Origin: G965212025 sp965215765 | GTDB taxonomy: Bacteria; Pseudomonadota; Gammaproteobacteria; Poriferisulfidales; Oxydemutatoraceae | Direction of reading: 5' to 3' | Assembly: GCA_965215765.1 (NCBI GenBank) | Contig: OZ244118.1 | Span: forward strand, 2,356,001 to 2,420,000 | Length of the DNA stretch: 64,000 bases | Shown here: one piece after another, positions 10,571-19,329 of the stretch | Layout: the number at the start of each line of letters is the position of its first letter | Position numbering within the stretch: position 1 is the first letter of the stretch | Program-made: the position numbers and the translations under genes | The notes under the pieces: model-generated | Database searches by the model: none | What the model saw: the letters and a program-made list of their open reading frames with translations, nothing else | Told to the model about the DNA's origin: nothing

Positions 10571-11578
10571 ATGGGCATCTTGCGTTTCGTTTTGACCGTT
10601 TTCTTGCACCGGAATTATTCCGTTCCAACTGTCGCCCTGTCACTTTTCCTGCTCGTGGCATGCGACTCGTACCAATACTACGTGGCCGAATTGACAGAAG
10701 CCCCTGTGCAAAAGGAAAGAACGCACCTTGTGCAGAAAGGAGACACTTTGTACTCCATCGCCTGGATACACGATATGGACTACCGGCATCTGGCAACTTT
10801 GAACGGAATCGTGCCCCCCTATCGAATTTACCCTGGACAACGTCTGGGTCTGGGGGTTTTTTTCGAACAGGAACACGCTTTTCCCGATCAGCTGGCCACG
10901 GCTCCAACAGCGGTTCCATTCCCGGAAAAAGCAACTGAAAAAAACAAACAGCTCGCTCCCAAGCCCTCCCCGGCACCTTCCACATCTGTCCCGAAACGAC
11001 CTTCCAAAAACCAAAAAACCAAGCCACTTTCGCTGACAGAAAAGGTGTCAAAGAAAAACACAGGAACCCGCCCGGAGAATGGCGATGGCGGCAAAAAAAC
11101 CACACCCGGGCAGGATGGAGCAAAAAAAACTCCCGCAAAATCCAGACGCGCAGACAATTCCCGCCTGAAAGGAAGCGTCGCCTGGCGAGATGGTGTGGCC
11201 TGGAGCTGGCCGGCCACTGGCAAACTGATTTCCGGATTCAAGCATTCTGATTATGAAAACGGAATTACAATTTCCGGCTACCCGGACGACAAGGTTCACG
11301 CTGCCGCCAATGGTCGCGTGGTATACAGCGGGCGGGGACTGCGGCACTACGGAGCCTTGCTGATCGTCAAACACAATGCCGATTATTTCAGCGCTTATGC
11401 CCTGAACAAACAGCTTTTTGTAAAAGAAGGCACCTTCGTCAAGGCCGGCGAGTCAATAGCAATCATGGGAACGGATGCCAGGAACCGCCCATCCTTTTAT
11501 TTTGAAATACGTTTTAAGGGAAAGCCTCTGGATCCTCTCAAGATATTGTCAAAACGCAATCTCGTGAGCAGTGGCTAA
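10571..11578 (+). CDS. nlpD: NlpD-type lipoprotein with LysM and degenerate LytM domain
   Basis: 335 residues. There is a lipobox LLVAC with the lipidated cysteine at about residue 31, one LysM domain (about 52-94), a Lys/Pro/Thr-rich linker, and a C-terminal M23/LytM domain (about 200-330). The peptidase residues are missing: the HxxxD segment reads NGITISG, the HxH site reads YALN, and the last strand reads FYFEIRF without histidine. E. coli NlpD is likewise inactive and works as an activator of the amidase AmiC at the septum, so the same role is likely. rpoS, the usual next gene, is absent. Confidence 0.92.
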   Translation: MGILRFVLTVFLHRNYSVPTVALSLFLLVACDSYQYYVAELTEAPVQKERTHLVQKGDTLYSIAWIHDMDYRHLATLNGIVPPYRIYPGQRLGLGVFFEQEHAFPDQLATAPTAVPFPEKATEKNKQLAPKPSPAPSTSVPKRPSKNQKTKPLSLTEKVSKKNTGTRPENGDGGKKTTPGQDGAKKTPAKSRRADNSRLKGSVAWRDGVAWSWPATGKLISGFKHSDYENGITISGYPDDKVHAAANGRVVYSGRGLRHYGALLIVKHNADYFSAYALNKQLFVKEGTFVKAGESIAIMGTDARNRPSFYFEIRFKGKPLDPLKILSKRNLVSSG

Positions 11579-11582
11579 AGCC

Positions 11583-12896
11583 ATGAAGAAAATCAATCTG
11601 GGACTACTGGGTCTGGGCACTGTTGGCAGCGGCACCATTTCGGTTTTGCGACGCAACCACGCAGAGATCTTGCGCCGTTCGGCAACTCATATTGAAGTGG
11701 GGCCCATCGCTGTGCGCCGTATGCATGCCTCGCGCCCCATTCCGCTTGAGAATTTGCAACTTGTCAGTGACCCGGAAGCGGTGGTGACCGACCCGAAAGT
11801 GGATATCGTTGTCGAACTCATGGGGGGATGCCACCCGGCTCGCGAACTCGTTCTTAAAGCCATCGATGCTGGCAAGCACATTGTGACCGCCAACAAGGAA
11901 CTGATTGCCATGCACGGAGAAGAGATTTTCGCGGCCGGCCACCGGCGCAAAGTGGCAATCGCCTTTGAAGCCGCAGTCGCCGGAAGCATCCCTGTTATCA
12001 AAATTTTGCGTGAAAGTTTCGCGGCCAACCAAATCAGCCGGCTCTGCGGAATCGTCAACGGAACCAGCAACTACATTCTCAGCGAGATGTATCAGAAAAA
12101 AGTAGGGTTTGCCGACGCATTGTCAGACGCACAGTGCCGTGGCTACGCCGAGAAAGACCCGGAATTTGACGTGGACGGCGTTGACGCAGCACACAAGCTC
12201 ACCATCATGGCAGCCATTGCCTTTGGTATCCCTCTGCGTCCGGAAAACATATTTGTTTCCGGCATTTCGGAACTTGACACCGCCGACATCAGGTGCGCCC
12301 AGGAATTTGGTTATCGCATCAAACACCTGGCAATCGCCAAACGCAGCGCGGCGGGTCTTGAGTTACGCGTACACCCGGCGCTTGTTCCGCCCGAACACCA
12401 GTTGGCCAACATTGAAGGCGTCATGAATGCGGTACTCGTCCATGGCAACGCAGCGGGCACCTTGCTTTTTTGCGGAGCCGGAGCTGGTTCTGAAGCCACA
12501 GCCTCGGCAGTAGTAGCAGACATTCTTGACTTGGCAAGAAATATGCACTCACCCGAGAACAACCGTGTTCCCTATCTGGGGTTCCAACATAACGCGAGGA
12601 GAAACATAGACATAGTCGACATTGCTGAATTGGAATCTGTTTTTTATTTACGTATGCTCGTGCGTGACAAGGCAGGAACCCTGGCTTCGATTACAGAAAT
12701 TTTAGGCCAATCACAGGTCAACGTAGAGAAAGTTTTGCAAAAAGATGCCTGCATCCACTCTCATGACGGAGTCGAGCTGGTCATATTCACCCACCGAATA
12801 AAGGAGGCTTCCCTGAGGACAGCTTTGCAAGCCATTGACGGGCTGGAAAATGTGCTGGCTCCGACCGTAAGCATCCGTGTAGAATCAGCCTCGTGA
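11583..12896 (+). CDS. hom: Homoserine dehydrogenase
   Basis: 437 residues from the ATG at 11583; a GTG at 11571 overlapping the nlpD stop is an alternative start. It has the nucleotide-binding GLGTVGSG motif (residues 7-14), the homoserine dehydrogenase core with GTSNYIL and EKDPEFDVDGVDAAHK, and a C-terminal ACT domain (from about 350) that usually mediates threonine feedback. It reduces aspartate semialdehyde to homoserine. thrC follows 151 bases later, making a threonine pair. The position directly behind nlpD is unusual. Confidence 0.94.
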   Translation: MKKINLGLLGLGTVGSGTISVLRRNHAEILRRSATHIEVGPIAVRRMHASRPIPLENLQLVSDPEAVVTDPKVDIVVELMGGCHPARELVLKAIDAGKHIVTANKELIAMHGEEIFAAGHRRKVAIAFEAAVAGSIPVIKILRESFAANQISRLCGIVNGTSNYILSEMYQKKVGFADALSDAQCRGYAEKDPEFDVDGVDAAHKLTIMAAIAFGIPLRPENIFVSGISELDTADIRCAQEFGYRIKHLAIAKRSAAGLELRVHPALVPPEHQLANIEGVMNAVLVHGNAAGTLLFCGAGAGSEATASAVVADILDLARNMHSPENNRVPYLGFQHNARRNIDIVDIAELESVFYLRMLVRDKAGTLASITEILGQSQVNVEKVLQKDACIHSHDGVELVIFTHRIKEASLRTALQAIDGLENVLAPTVSIRVESAS

Positions 12897-13047
12897 TGAG
12901 GATGCCAACGATGTCACGCTCCCGGCTAGTTGCCAATCGCCTTGAGCCACGAGGCACAAACAGGATCCCGCACTATCGCGCCCCTCTTCTGCCTTCAGCC
13001 TCCCCCATCCACACATCAAGCGTGTTAATACGAGCTCTGGATCAAAA

Positions 13048-14178
13048 ATGACACAAAAAGGATTGATCAGACGCTACGCGAATTGCCTGCCGCTCCCTGA
13101 AGGAGCTCAGGAAGTCAGTCTGAATGAAGGCGATACTCCTTTGCTGCGGCTGAAAAATATTCCCAGACATTTCAGCAATCCTGTCGAAATTCATGTCAAA
13201 GTGGAAGGAGCCAACCCGACTGGCTCTTTCAAAGATCGCGGGATGACCGTCGCCGTCACACTCGCAAAACATGAAGGAAAACAGGCGATTGTCTGTGCTT
13301 CAACAGGAAATACTTCGGCTTCGGCAGCCGCTTACGCCGCACGAGCTGGCATGAAAGCCTTTGTGGTCATCCCGGAGGGAAAAATCGCTTTCGGGAAACT
13401 GGCGCAGGCGGTCGCAGCAGGAGCCGTTGTCGTGCAAATAAACGCAAATTTTGATCACGGTCTTGAACTGGCGCGTGAAGTAGCGAGCGATGTCGGTCTG
13501 GTGCTGGTAAATTCTGTCAACCCCTATCGTTTGCAAGGCCAGAAAACAGCTGCATTGGAAATTCTGGAAGTTCTGGGCAGGGTTCCGGACTACCACTGTC
13601 TGCCAGTAGGAAATGCGGGCAACATTAGTGCCTATTGGATGGGCTACACCGAAGCAGCCGGCCTGGAAGGAGCAGGCACCAGAAAATCGCAAGCCTTTTT
13701 TGGTTCGCTTTATCGCAAAGCACCGGTCACCGCCACGTCCCGACCAATAATGCTGGGCTATCAGGCCAGCGGTTCCGCGCCCATCGTTTCCGGTCAGGTG
13801 GTTTTGCACCCGGAAACCGTAGCAACGGCTATCCGCATTGGCAATCCACAGAGTTGGGATCAGGCATTGGCAGCGGAAGAGGAATCCGGAGGGTGGTTCA
13901 GAGCTTGCGAAGACCATGAAATTCTTGCCGCGCAACGCCTGTTGGCTACCGAGGAAGGCATTTTCTGTGAACCCGCCTCAGCGATTTCATTGGCGGGGCT
14001 GCTGAAAGACGACCGCGACGGGCGGATCAAAAAAGGGGCGCTGATCGTTTGCACATTGACCGGACACGGGTTGAAGGATCCTGAAATCGTAACCCGTAAC
14101 CTGGACAAAACCCTCAAAAACACGCAAGCAACCGCGAGTGCCTTGCGGCGTGTGGTTGTCAATGCCTTGGAACAATAA
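13048..14178 (+). CDS. thrC: Threonine synthase
   Basis: 376 residues. The PLP-lysine motif NPTGSFKDRGM (Lys62) and the phosphate-binding loop GNAGNISAYW are visible. It converts O-phosphohomoserine to threonine. The length fits the compact threonine synthases of Bacillus type rather than the longer E. coli form. It lies 151 bases after hom; no thrB is seen in this window. Confidence 0.94.
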   Translation: MTQKGLIRRYANCLPLPEGAQEVSLNEGDTPLLRLKNIPRHFSNPVEIHVKVEGANPTGSFKDRGMTVAVTLAKHEGKQAIVCASTGNTSASAAAYAARAGMKAFVVIPEGKIAFGKLAQAVAAGAVVVQINANFDHGLELAREVASDVGLVLVNSVNPYRLQGQKTAALEILEVLGRVPDYHCLPVGNAGNISAYWMGYTEAAGLEGAGTRKSQAFFGSLYRKAPVTATSRPIMLGYQASGSAPIVSGQVVLHPETVATAIRIGNPQSWDQALAAEEESGGWFRACEDHEILAAQRLLATEEGIFCEPASAISLAGLLKDDRDGRIKKGALIVCTLTGHGLKDPEIVTRNLDKTLKNTQATASALRRVVVNALEQ

Positions 14179-14262
14179 AAAGCAGACAGCGAATTTTTCC
14201 TGCTGGTTTTCCCGATAGTCGCTGGAGCAAAACCTGATCTCGCCGCACATCAGACATCAAGC

Positions 14263-15051
14263 GTGAATTCGCGCCGCCTCTTCCCCCGAATGCGCGTCCT
14301 GCTCGCCTGCTTGTTGCTGGTCGCGGCGAACGATATCCCCTACGCGAACGACTTGCAACGCATTTTGCAAATTGGCGAGACGCGGACGCAAGAAAACGCC
14401 ACGGCGCAACAACAGGTACACCACTTGGCAGACGCAGCACGCCAGGCACTCTCGAACTATGAGCAAAAATTGCGTGAGCTTGAGCAAGTCAATTCATACA
14501 ACCGTCTTATGCAAGCGCAAGTGGATGCCCAGTCAATGGACATCCATAATTTCAACGCCTCGCTGAAGAATGCAGCAACGCTTGAAAAACACCTCTTGCC
14601 GCTGTTGCTGCGCAGGGTCGACACTCTGGAACACTTTGTCAGTTCGGACATGCCTTTCCGGAAAGCCGAGCGGGAAGCCCATATTCAATCTCTTTACGCA
14701 CTGCTGGAACGTCCAGACAAAACCATAGCTGACAAATTCCGCGAAGTTCTCGCCAGTTACCAAAGAGAAGAAGAGTACGGCAGAACCCTTGAGAGCTATC
14801 AGCAGGATTTTGTGCTGTCCGGACAGGAACACGTGGTAGATATTTTGCGCATCGGCAGAATTGCCTTGTTATATCTGACAAAAGACGGAAAGCAGTGCGG
14901 TGCCTGGGACTCGCAGGTCGGACAGTGGCGTGCGCTGGAGAATGAACTTTATCTACACTCAATCAGACAGGGCTTGAGGATTGCTCGCCACCAAGCGGCA
15001 CCGGAACTGTTGATCGTGCCAATTCCTGCCGCAATGAAAAAGCCTGGCTGA
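14263..15051 (+). CDS. DUF3450 family protein, TonB2-system associated
   Basis: 262 residues from GTG, with an N-terminal signal peptide ending near residue 28. The rest is a charged helical, coiled-coil-rich periplasmic protein with the AWDSQVGQWR segment typical of DUF3450. DUF3450 genes commonly precede ttpC/exbB2/exbD2/tonB2. Its molecular role is unknown. The stop overlaps the start of the next gene (TGATG), indicating translational coupling. Confidence 0.82.
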   Translation: MNSRRLFPRMRVLLACLLLVAANDIPYANDLQRILQIGETRTQENATAQQQVHHLADAARQALSNYEQKLRELEQVNSYNRLMQAQVDAQSMDIHNFNASLKNAATLEKHLLPLLLRRVDTLEHFVSSDMPFRKAEREAHIQSLYALLERPDKTIADKFREVLASYQREEEYGRTLESYQQDFVLSGQEHVVDILRIGRIALLYLTKDGKQCGAWDSQVGQWRALENELYLHSIRQGLRIARHQAAPELLIVPIPAAMKKPG

Positions 15052-16403
15052 TGCGATTCGCAGGCATCGCCGTCATCGCTTTAGGCTCTTGGGCTTTGAT
15101 CTGCGCCCCGACCGCACAGGCATTCTCCTTGCCTGAAATGCTCAGCGAGACAGAAAGTGCGTACCAGAGAGACGAAAAAAACAACGCCAGGCGACTGGAA
15201 GCATTCCGCAATACCGCGAAGGAGCAGGACAAAATGCTCGCCGAAGTGACACAGCAGCTACGAGCCGCAGAAAAAGAGTCTGCCACGCTCGAACATACCT
15301 TTGCCCAAAATGAAAAAAAAATAAGCGAACTGGAAGTCTTGCTGGACAGGCACCTGGGAGCCACGGGGGAAGTTTTCGGAATGGTGCGGCAAACGGCTGG
15401 CGAAATGCGTGGCCGTTTCCAGGTCTCTCTGCTCAATGGGCAATATCCGGAACGGACGTTCTTCCTGGATAGCCTGATTGAAAAAATGGGGCACCCCGGT
15501 CAGCTGGCATCGCTCGCAGATCTGGAAGCATTGTGGGGTGAAATCAATCGGGAAATGGTCGAGTCCGGAAAAGTGGAACGTTTGGCAGCAAAGGTGGTGC
15601 TGGCTGACGGCACTTCTTTGCCGGGCACCGTGCTGAGAATTGGGGTGTTTAACCTGATCTCCAATGGAGAATATTTGCGCTATGACCCCGAGAACAGTCG
15701 CTATATCGAAGCAGACCGCCAACCTGACGATGCCAGGCTGGTGCTGGCGCAGGCATTGCAAAATGCCGATTCCGGACTGCTCCCTTTTGCCATTGATCCT
15801 TCGCGCGGTCAGCTCATGTCGGCCTTGGTGCGGGAGCCAGAGTTGCTTGAGCGCGTACATCAAGGCGGCATCATCGCGTACGTGATCATCGCGCTCGGTT
15901 GCCTTGCGCTGGTGGTGGCCCTGGCACGCCTGCTGCTACTGTCGATCAGCACGCTTCGCCTGCGTCAGCAAATGCAGAATCTCCACGAAGCAGGCGACAA
16001 TGCGCTGGGCAGAATTGCCCGCATTTACCACCAGTATCAGAATCTTGGCGCAGAAGCTTTGGAACTCAAACTGAGTGAAGCCATTCTCGCAGAAACACCA
16101 CGTTTCAGCAGTGGTCTGCTGTTTCTGAAAATCGTTGCCATTATCGCTCCCCTGTTGGGGCTACTCGGAACAGTGACTGGCCTCATCGTGACCTTCCAGG
16201 CAATCAGCCTGTTTGGAACCGGAAAGCCGGAATATATGGCGAGCGGCATTTCACAGGCATTGGTCACCACAGTTTTGGGGCTGTGCGTAGCGATTCCAGT
16301 CATTCTGCTCCACACCCTGATCCTCAGTCGTTCCCAAAATCTGACGCAGATCCTGGAGGAACAGGCGATGGGTATGCTCGCAACATACGCCGCGCGCAAA
16401 TGA
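15051..16403 (+). CDS. ttpC: TtpC-like ExbB/TolQ-family protein with periplasmic coiled coil
   Basis: 450 residues. It has a signal-like N-terminus, a long helical coiled-coil region (about 25-110), a membrane span near 270-300 and the ExbB/MotA/TolQ channel domain (about 350-445, with APLLGLLGTVTGLI and GISQALVTTVLGL). In vibrios TtpC is an extra ExbB-like subunit of the TonB2 complex, and size and order match. It probably helps couple proton-motive force to outer-membrane receptors. Overlaps DUF3450 by 1 base. Confidence 0.87.
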   Translation: MRFAGIAVIALGSWALICAPTAQAFSLPEMLSETESAYQRDEKNNARRLEAFRNTAKEQDKMLAEVTQQLRAAEKESATLEHTFAQNEKKISELEVLLDRHLGATGEVFGMVRQTAGEMRGRFQVSLLNGQYPERTFFLDSLIEKMGHPGQLASLADLEALWGEINREMVESGKVERLAAKVVLADGTSLPGTVLRIGVFNLISNGEYLRYDPENSRYIEADRQPDDARLVLAQALQNADSGLLPFAIDPSRGQLMSALVREPELLERVHQGGIIAYVIIALGCLALVVALARLLLLSISTLRLRQQMQNLHEAGDNALGRIARIYHQYQNLGAEALELKLSEAILAETPRFSSGLLFLKIVAIIAPLLGLLGTVTGLIVTFQAISLFGTGKPEYMASGISQALVTTVLGLCVAIPVILLHTLILSRSQNLTQILEEQAMGMLATYAARK

Positions 16404-16430
16404 TTTTTCCCACAAGCGACAGGCTCTTTG

Positions 16431-17015
16431 ATGAATTGGCCGTATCTGCACCTGCCCTTGCTTGAAATGCTCTCACGTTTTTTTGAAACCGGCGGCACAG
16501 TCCTGGTTTTTATCGCCGGGGTCGCACTGTTGCTCTGGACTCTGATTTTTGAGCGATTCATCTATTTTCATGTCGGTCACACCCGCGTGGTGCGAAGCAA
16601 GCTGGCAACATGGCCACTTCGCAACGCCGATTCTGCCTGGCACACCAGACACTTGAAAGCACAACTGTTTTCCGAAGTCTCACAGTCTCTGGAACGCAAC
16701 CTGCCATTGATCAGAGTCTGCGTGAAATTGGCTTTGTTGCTGGGCTTATTGGGCACGGTGAGTGGAATGACCCAAGTCTTTGAAGCACTTGCCATGGGTG
16801 CTGGCAGCAACTCCGGGCGCATCGCAATCGGCTTTTCCCATGCGACGATTCCGACCATGGCAGGTATGGTGGTTTCGCTTTCCGGCCTGGGCTTCAGCGC
16901 TTGGCTTTCCGCCCGTGCCGAACGCGAAAAAAACCGGTTCAGAAAGCTTTTGACGGCAACCATCAGCCACAAGCTGCCCCCTGGACACGAAGAGGTCAAG
17001 GAAACGGGGTCATGA
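16431..17015 (+). CDS. exbB: ExbB2, TonB-system proton channel subunit
   Basis: 194 residues from ATG 16431 (a TTG lies one codon before). Three membrane spans are expected, with the signature LLGLLGTVSGMTQVF and the last span GFSHATIPTMAGMVVSL. It forms the inner-membrane motor with ExbD. It follows ttpC by 27 bases and overlaps exbD by ATGA. Confidence 0.9.
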   Translation: MNWPYLHLPLLEMLSRFFETGGTVLVFIAGVALLLWTLIFERFIYFHVGHTRVVRSKLATWPLRNADSAWHTRHLKAQLFSEVSQSLERNLPLIRVCVKLALLLGLLGTVSGMTQVFEALAMGAGSNSGRIAIGFSHATIPTMAGMVVSLSGLGFSAWLSARAEREKNRFRKLLTATISHKLPPGHEEVKETGS

Positions 17016-17419
17016 GGAAGCTGCTGCTGCGGGAGAGAAAAGAAGACGAGCTTGACATCAACGTGACCCCGATGCTCGATGTGATTTTCATCATGCTGAT
17101 TTTCTTTGTCGTCACGGCCTCCTTCGTCCAGGAAGCAGGAATTGAAATTCAGCAGCCTCAGGCGACAAGCACCAAAACGCTGGAACAGAAAAATATTCTG
17201 GTCGCCATAAGCGCTGCCAACGCGATCTGGATTAACGGGCGGGCGGTCAACTTCGACCACTTGCGCGCCAGCATTGAGCGCCTGCGCGCAGAAAACCCCT
17301 TGGCCTCGGTACTCATTCAGGCAGACCAAAAAGCCCACGCCAACACCTTGGTGAAAGTCATGGACGCTGCCCGCTTGGCGGGAGTGAGAAACATGGCAAT
17401 TTCCAGCGAGCTGAAGTGA
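17012..17419 (+). CDS. exbD: ExbD2, TonB-system stator subunit
   Basis: 135 residues from the ATG overlapping the exbB stop; the open frame extends further upstream out of frame with exbB and is not used. The single membrane span INVTPMLDVIFIMLIFFVV carries the essential aspartate (Asp23). The C-terminal part is the periplasmic ExbD fold. It acts with ExbB to energise TonB. Confidence 0.92.
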   Translation: MRKLLLRERKEDELDINVTPMLDVIFIMLIFFVVTASFVQEAGIEIQQPQATSTKTLEQKNILVAISAANAIWINGRAVNFDHLRASIERLRAENPLASVLIQADQKAHANTLVKVMDAARLAGVRNMAISSELK

Positions 17420-17441
17420 AGCTCATACTGGCAGTTGAGCT

Positions 17442-18050
17442 GTGAGTGCTCGCCTTTTGCTCGCGTTGATCCCTGCTTCCTGCATGGTGGCAACGCTTTT
17501 CTGGGTCATGAGTTTCCTGATCAGCGCAGAAGCTCCCGCCGTTGAAGTTCAGAAATACTTGTCGGTGAATTTCGCTCATTCTCCATCCCGGCCATTGCCG
17601 ACACCGAGAAAACACCAAACTCCGGAAAAGCAAGGAGCACCACAAAACGCGCCGGAACTGCCACCGTTGGTGAGCCTCCTCTCACCCACGATTGGAGAAA
17701 TGGAAATCGTGATGCCGAGTTTCCAGCACGCGCCGCTGCAATATGACGCCACCTTCAATCTGAACGACAACGGCGACTATTTCCCAATCCTGAAAGCGGC
17801 TCCGGAATATCCGCCTCAAGCACTTTCACGCGGCGTCGAAGGCAGCTGCATGGTTGAGTACACCGTAAACAGCTCGGGAACCGTTGAGAATGTGCGCGTA
17901 CTCAAAAGCCGCTGTGACAGCGAATTGTTTCACGATGCGGCGCGGCTCGCCGCAAAAAAATTTCGCTACCGGCCGCGAATGCGGAATGGCCACCCGGTGC
18001 CGGTCTCTGGAGTGAGGAATAATTTTGTTTTCCAGATTACTGGCGACTGA
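17442..18050 (+). CDS. tonB: TonB2 energy transducer
   Basis: 202 residues from GTG. One N-terminal membrane span (about 8-28), a short proline-containing linker and a C-terminal TonB domain (about 118-200, with YPPQALSRGVEGSCMVEY and FRYRPRMRNGHPV). It is short, like TonB2 proteins. It spans the periplasm to contact outer-membrane receptors. The 3' end overlaps the next gene by 26 bases. Confidence 0.9.
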   Translation: MSARLLLALIPASCMVATLFWVMSFLISAEAPAVEVQKYLSVNFAHSPSRPLPTPRKHQTPEKQGAPQNAPELPPLVSLLSPTIGEMEIVMPSFQHAPLQYDATFNLNDNGDYFPILKAAPEYPPQALSRGVEGSCMVEYTVNSSGTVENVRVLKSRCDSELFHDAARLAAKKFRYRPRMRNGHPVPVSGVRNNFVFQITGD

Positions 18051-19329
18051 ATCAAAGTACGCTTGCAAAAAAAGACCAAGCCGGGAAGCCGGGCGCACGA
18101 TATGTTTTGCCTTGTCTTTACTTTTTCTGTTCTTCCCCGCGACACTTCTGGCCACCCCGGAACGCATGCCTGCAATAGGACAACATGCCTTTGAGACTTT
18201 GACAAAGGTACAGGAACTGTTCAACGCAGGAAAACACCGGGTTGGCCACGAACAACTGGCTGCTTTGCTGGGCAAAAATCTCAATGCTTACGAAAAAGCC
18301 CAAGCATGGAGCCTGGGCGCTTACGGCCACATTTTGCAAGAACACTACCTGGACGCGGTACACAGCTACGAAAGACTCATAACCTTGCCTGGCCTCCCGT
18401 CTGCTTTGCGCATTGACACCTTGCGCGGCTTGAGCCGCCTGCACTTCAATACGGAAAATTACGCGATGGCGATAAAGTGGGCACTGGAACTGGAAGCGGT
18501 CGTCCCGGAGCTGGATATTGCAGACGCAACACTCTTTGCCCAGGCATATCTCAAGCAGAAGCAACCAAAAAAAGCTTTGCTTTACACGCAATCGGCAATC
18601 ACCGAAATCCGCAGCCGCGGTGAAAAAATTCCGGAAAAGCTGTGGCTGATACTGAATACGGTCTACGGCGAACTGGCCGACCGCGAAGGAAGCAAAGCTG
18701 CGCTCAGCGAACTGGTTGCCAGCTATCCAAAAAAACATTACGTCCTGGCTTTGGCTGCGCTGTACGGGGCACTTGCCAAACCCGACCGCCAGCTGGCTCT
18801 GATGGAAGGACTTTATGCTTTGGGAATGCTGAGCGAGTCTGCCGAATTACTTCAGCTTGCCAAATTACGTTTGCAAAACCAAAGTGCTTACCAGGCGGCC
18901 AGGCTACTGCAGTCCGAAATGCGAAGTGGCGCGCTGAAAAAAGATGGCAACAACCTGGAATTGCTTTTTCTGGCATGGCACACAGCGCGCGATGCTCACC
19001 GAGCCGCATTGGCACTCGAAGGTGCAGCGCAGCTCGCATCGAACGGGCGATTGTATTTGCGCCTCGCACAGCTTTTTATCGATCGGGGGCAGTGGCAGAA
19101 AGGCGAGCAGGCAATACGCGAGGCTCTGCGAAAGGGCAAGCTCACAGACGCCGGGCACGCACGTCTTTTGCTGGGTGTCGCTCTGCTGAAACAAAGCAAT
19201 CTGGCAGGGGCGAAAAAAGCCTTTGAAAAAGCCGGAACCATAGTCGGCAGCACCCATGCAGCAAGGCAATGGCTTGCCTATTTGGCAGAGCAGAACAGAA
19301 CCACCGAAGATCATGCAGATGGTGGCTGA
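18025..19329 (+). CDS. TPR-repeat periplasmic protein of the TonB2 operon
   Basis: 434 residues from a TTG at 18025 that overlaps tonB; a later start is possible. A hydrophobic export signal (about 26-44, ending LLATPE) is followed by helical TPR repeats to the end (for example ARLLLGVALLKQSNLAGAKKAFEKA). A TPR gene commonly closes TonB2 operons, and the protein probably helps the complex. Its last ~130 codons are the source of the repeat units of array 1 just downstream, and a larger stretch is copied at 20.7-21.5 kb. Confidence 0.83.
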   Translation: MFSRLLATESKYACKKRPSREAGRTICFALSLLFLFFPATLLATPERMPAIGQHAFETLTKVQELFNAGKHRVGHEQLAALLGKNLNAYEKAQAWSLGAYGHILQEHYLDAVHSYERLITLPGLPSALRIDTLRGLSRLHFNTENYAMAIKWALELEAVVPELDIADATLFAQAYLKQKQPKKALLYTQSAITEIRSRGEKIPEKLWLILNTVYGELADREGSKAALSELVASYPKKHYVLALAALYGALAKPDRQLALMEGLYALGMLSESAELLQLAKLRLQNQSAYQAARLLQSEMRSGALKKDGNNLELLFLAWHTARDAHRAALALEGAAQLASNGRLYLRLAQLFIDRGQWQKGEQAIREALRKGKLTDAGHARLLLGVALLKQSNLAGAKKAFEKAGTIVGSTHAARQWLAYLAEQNRTTEDHADGG

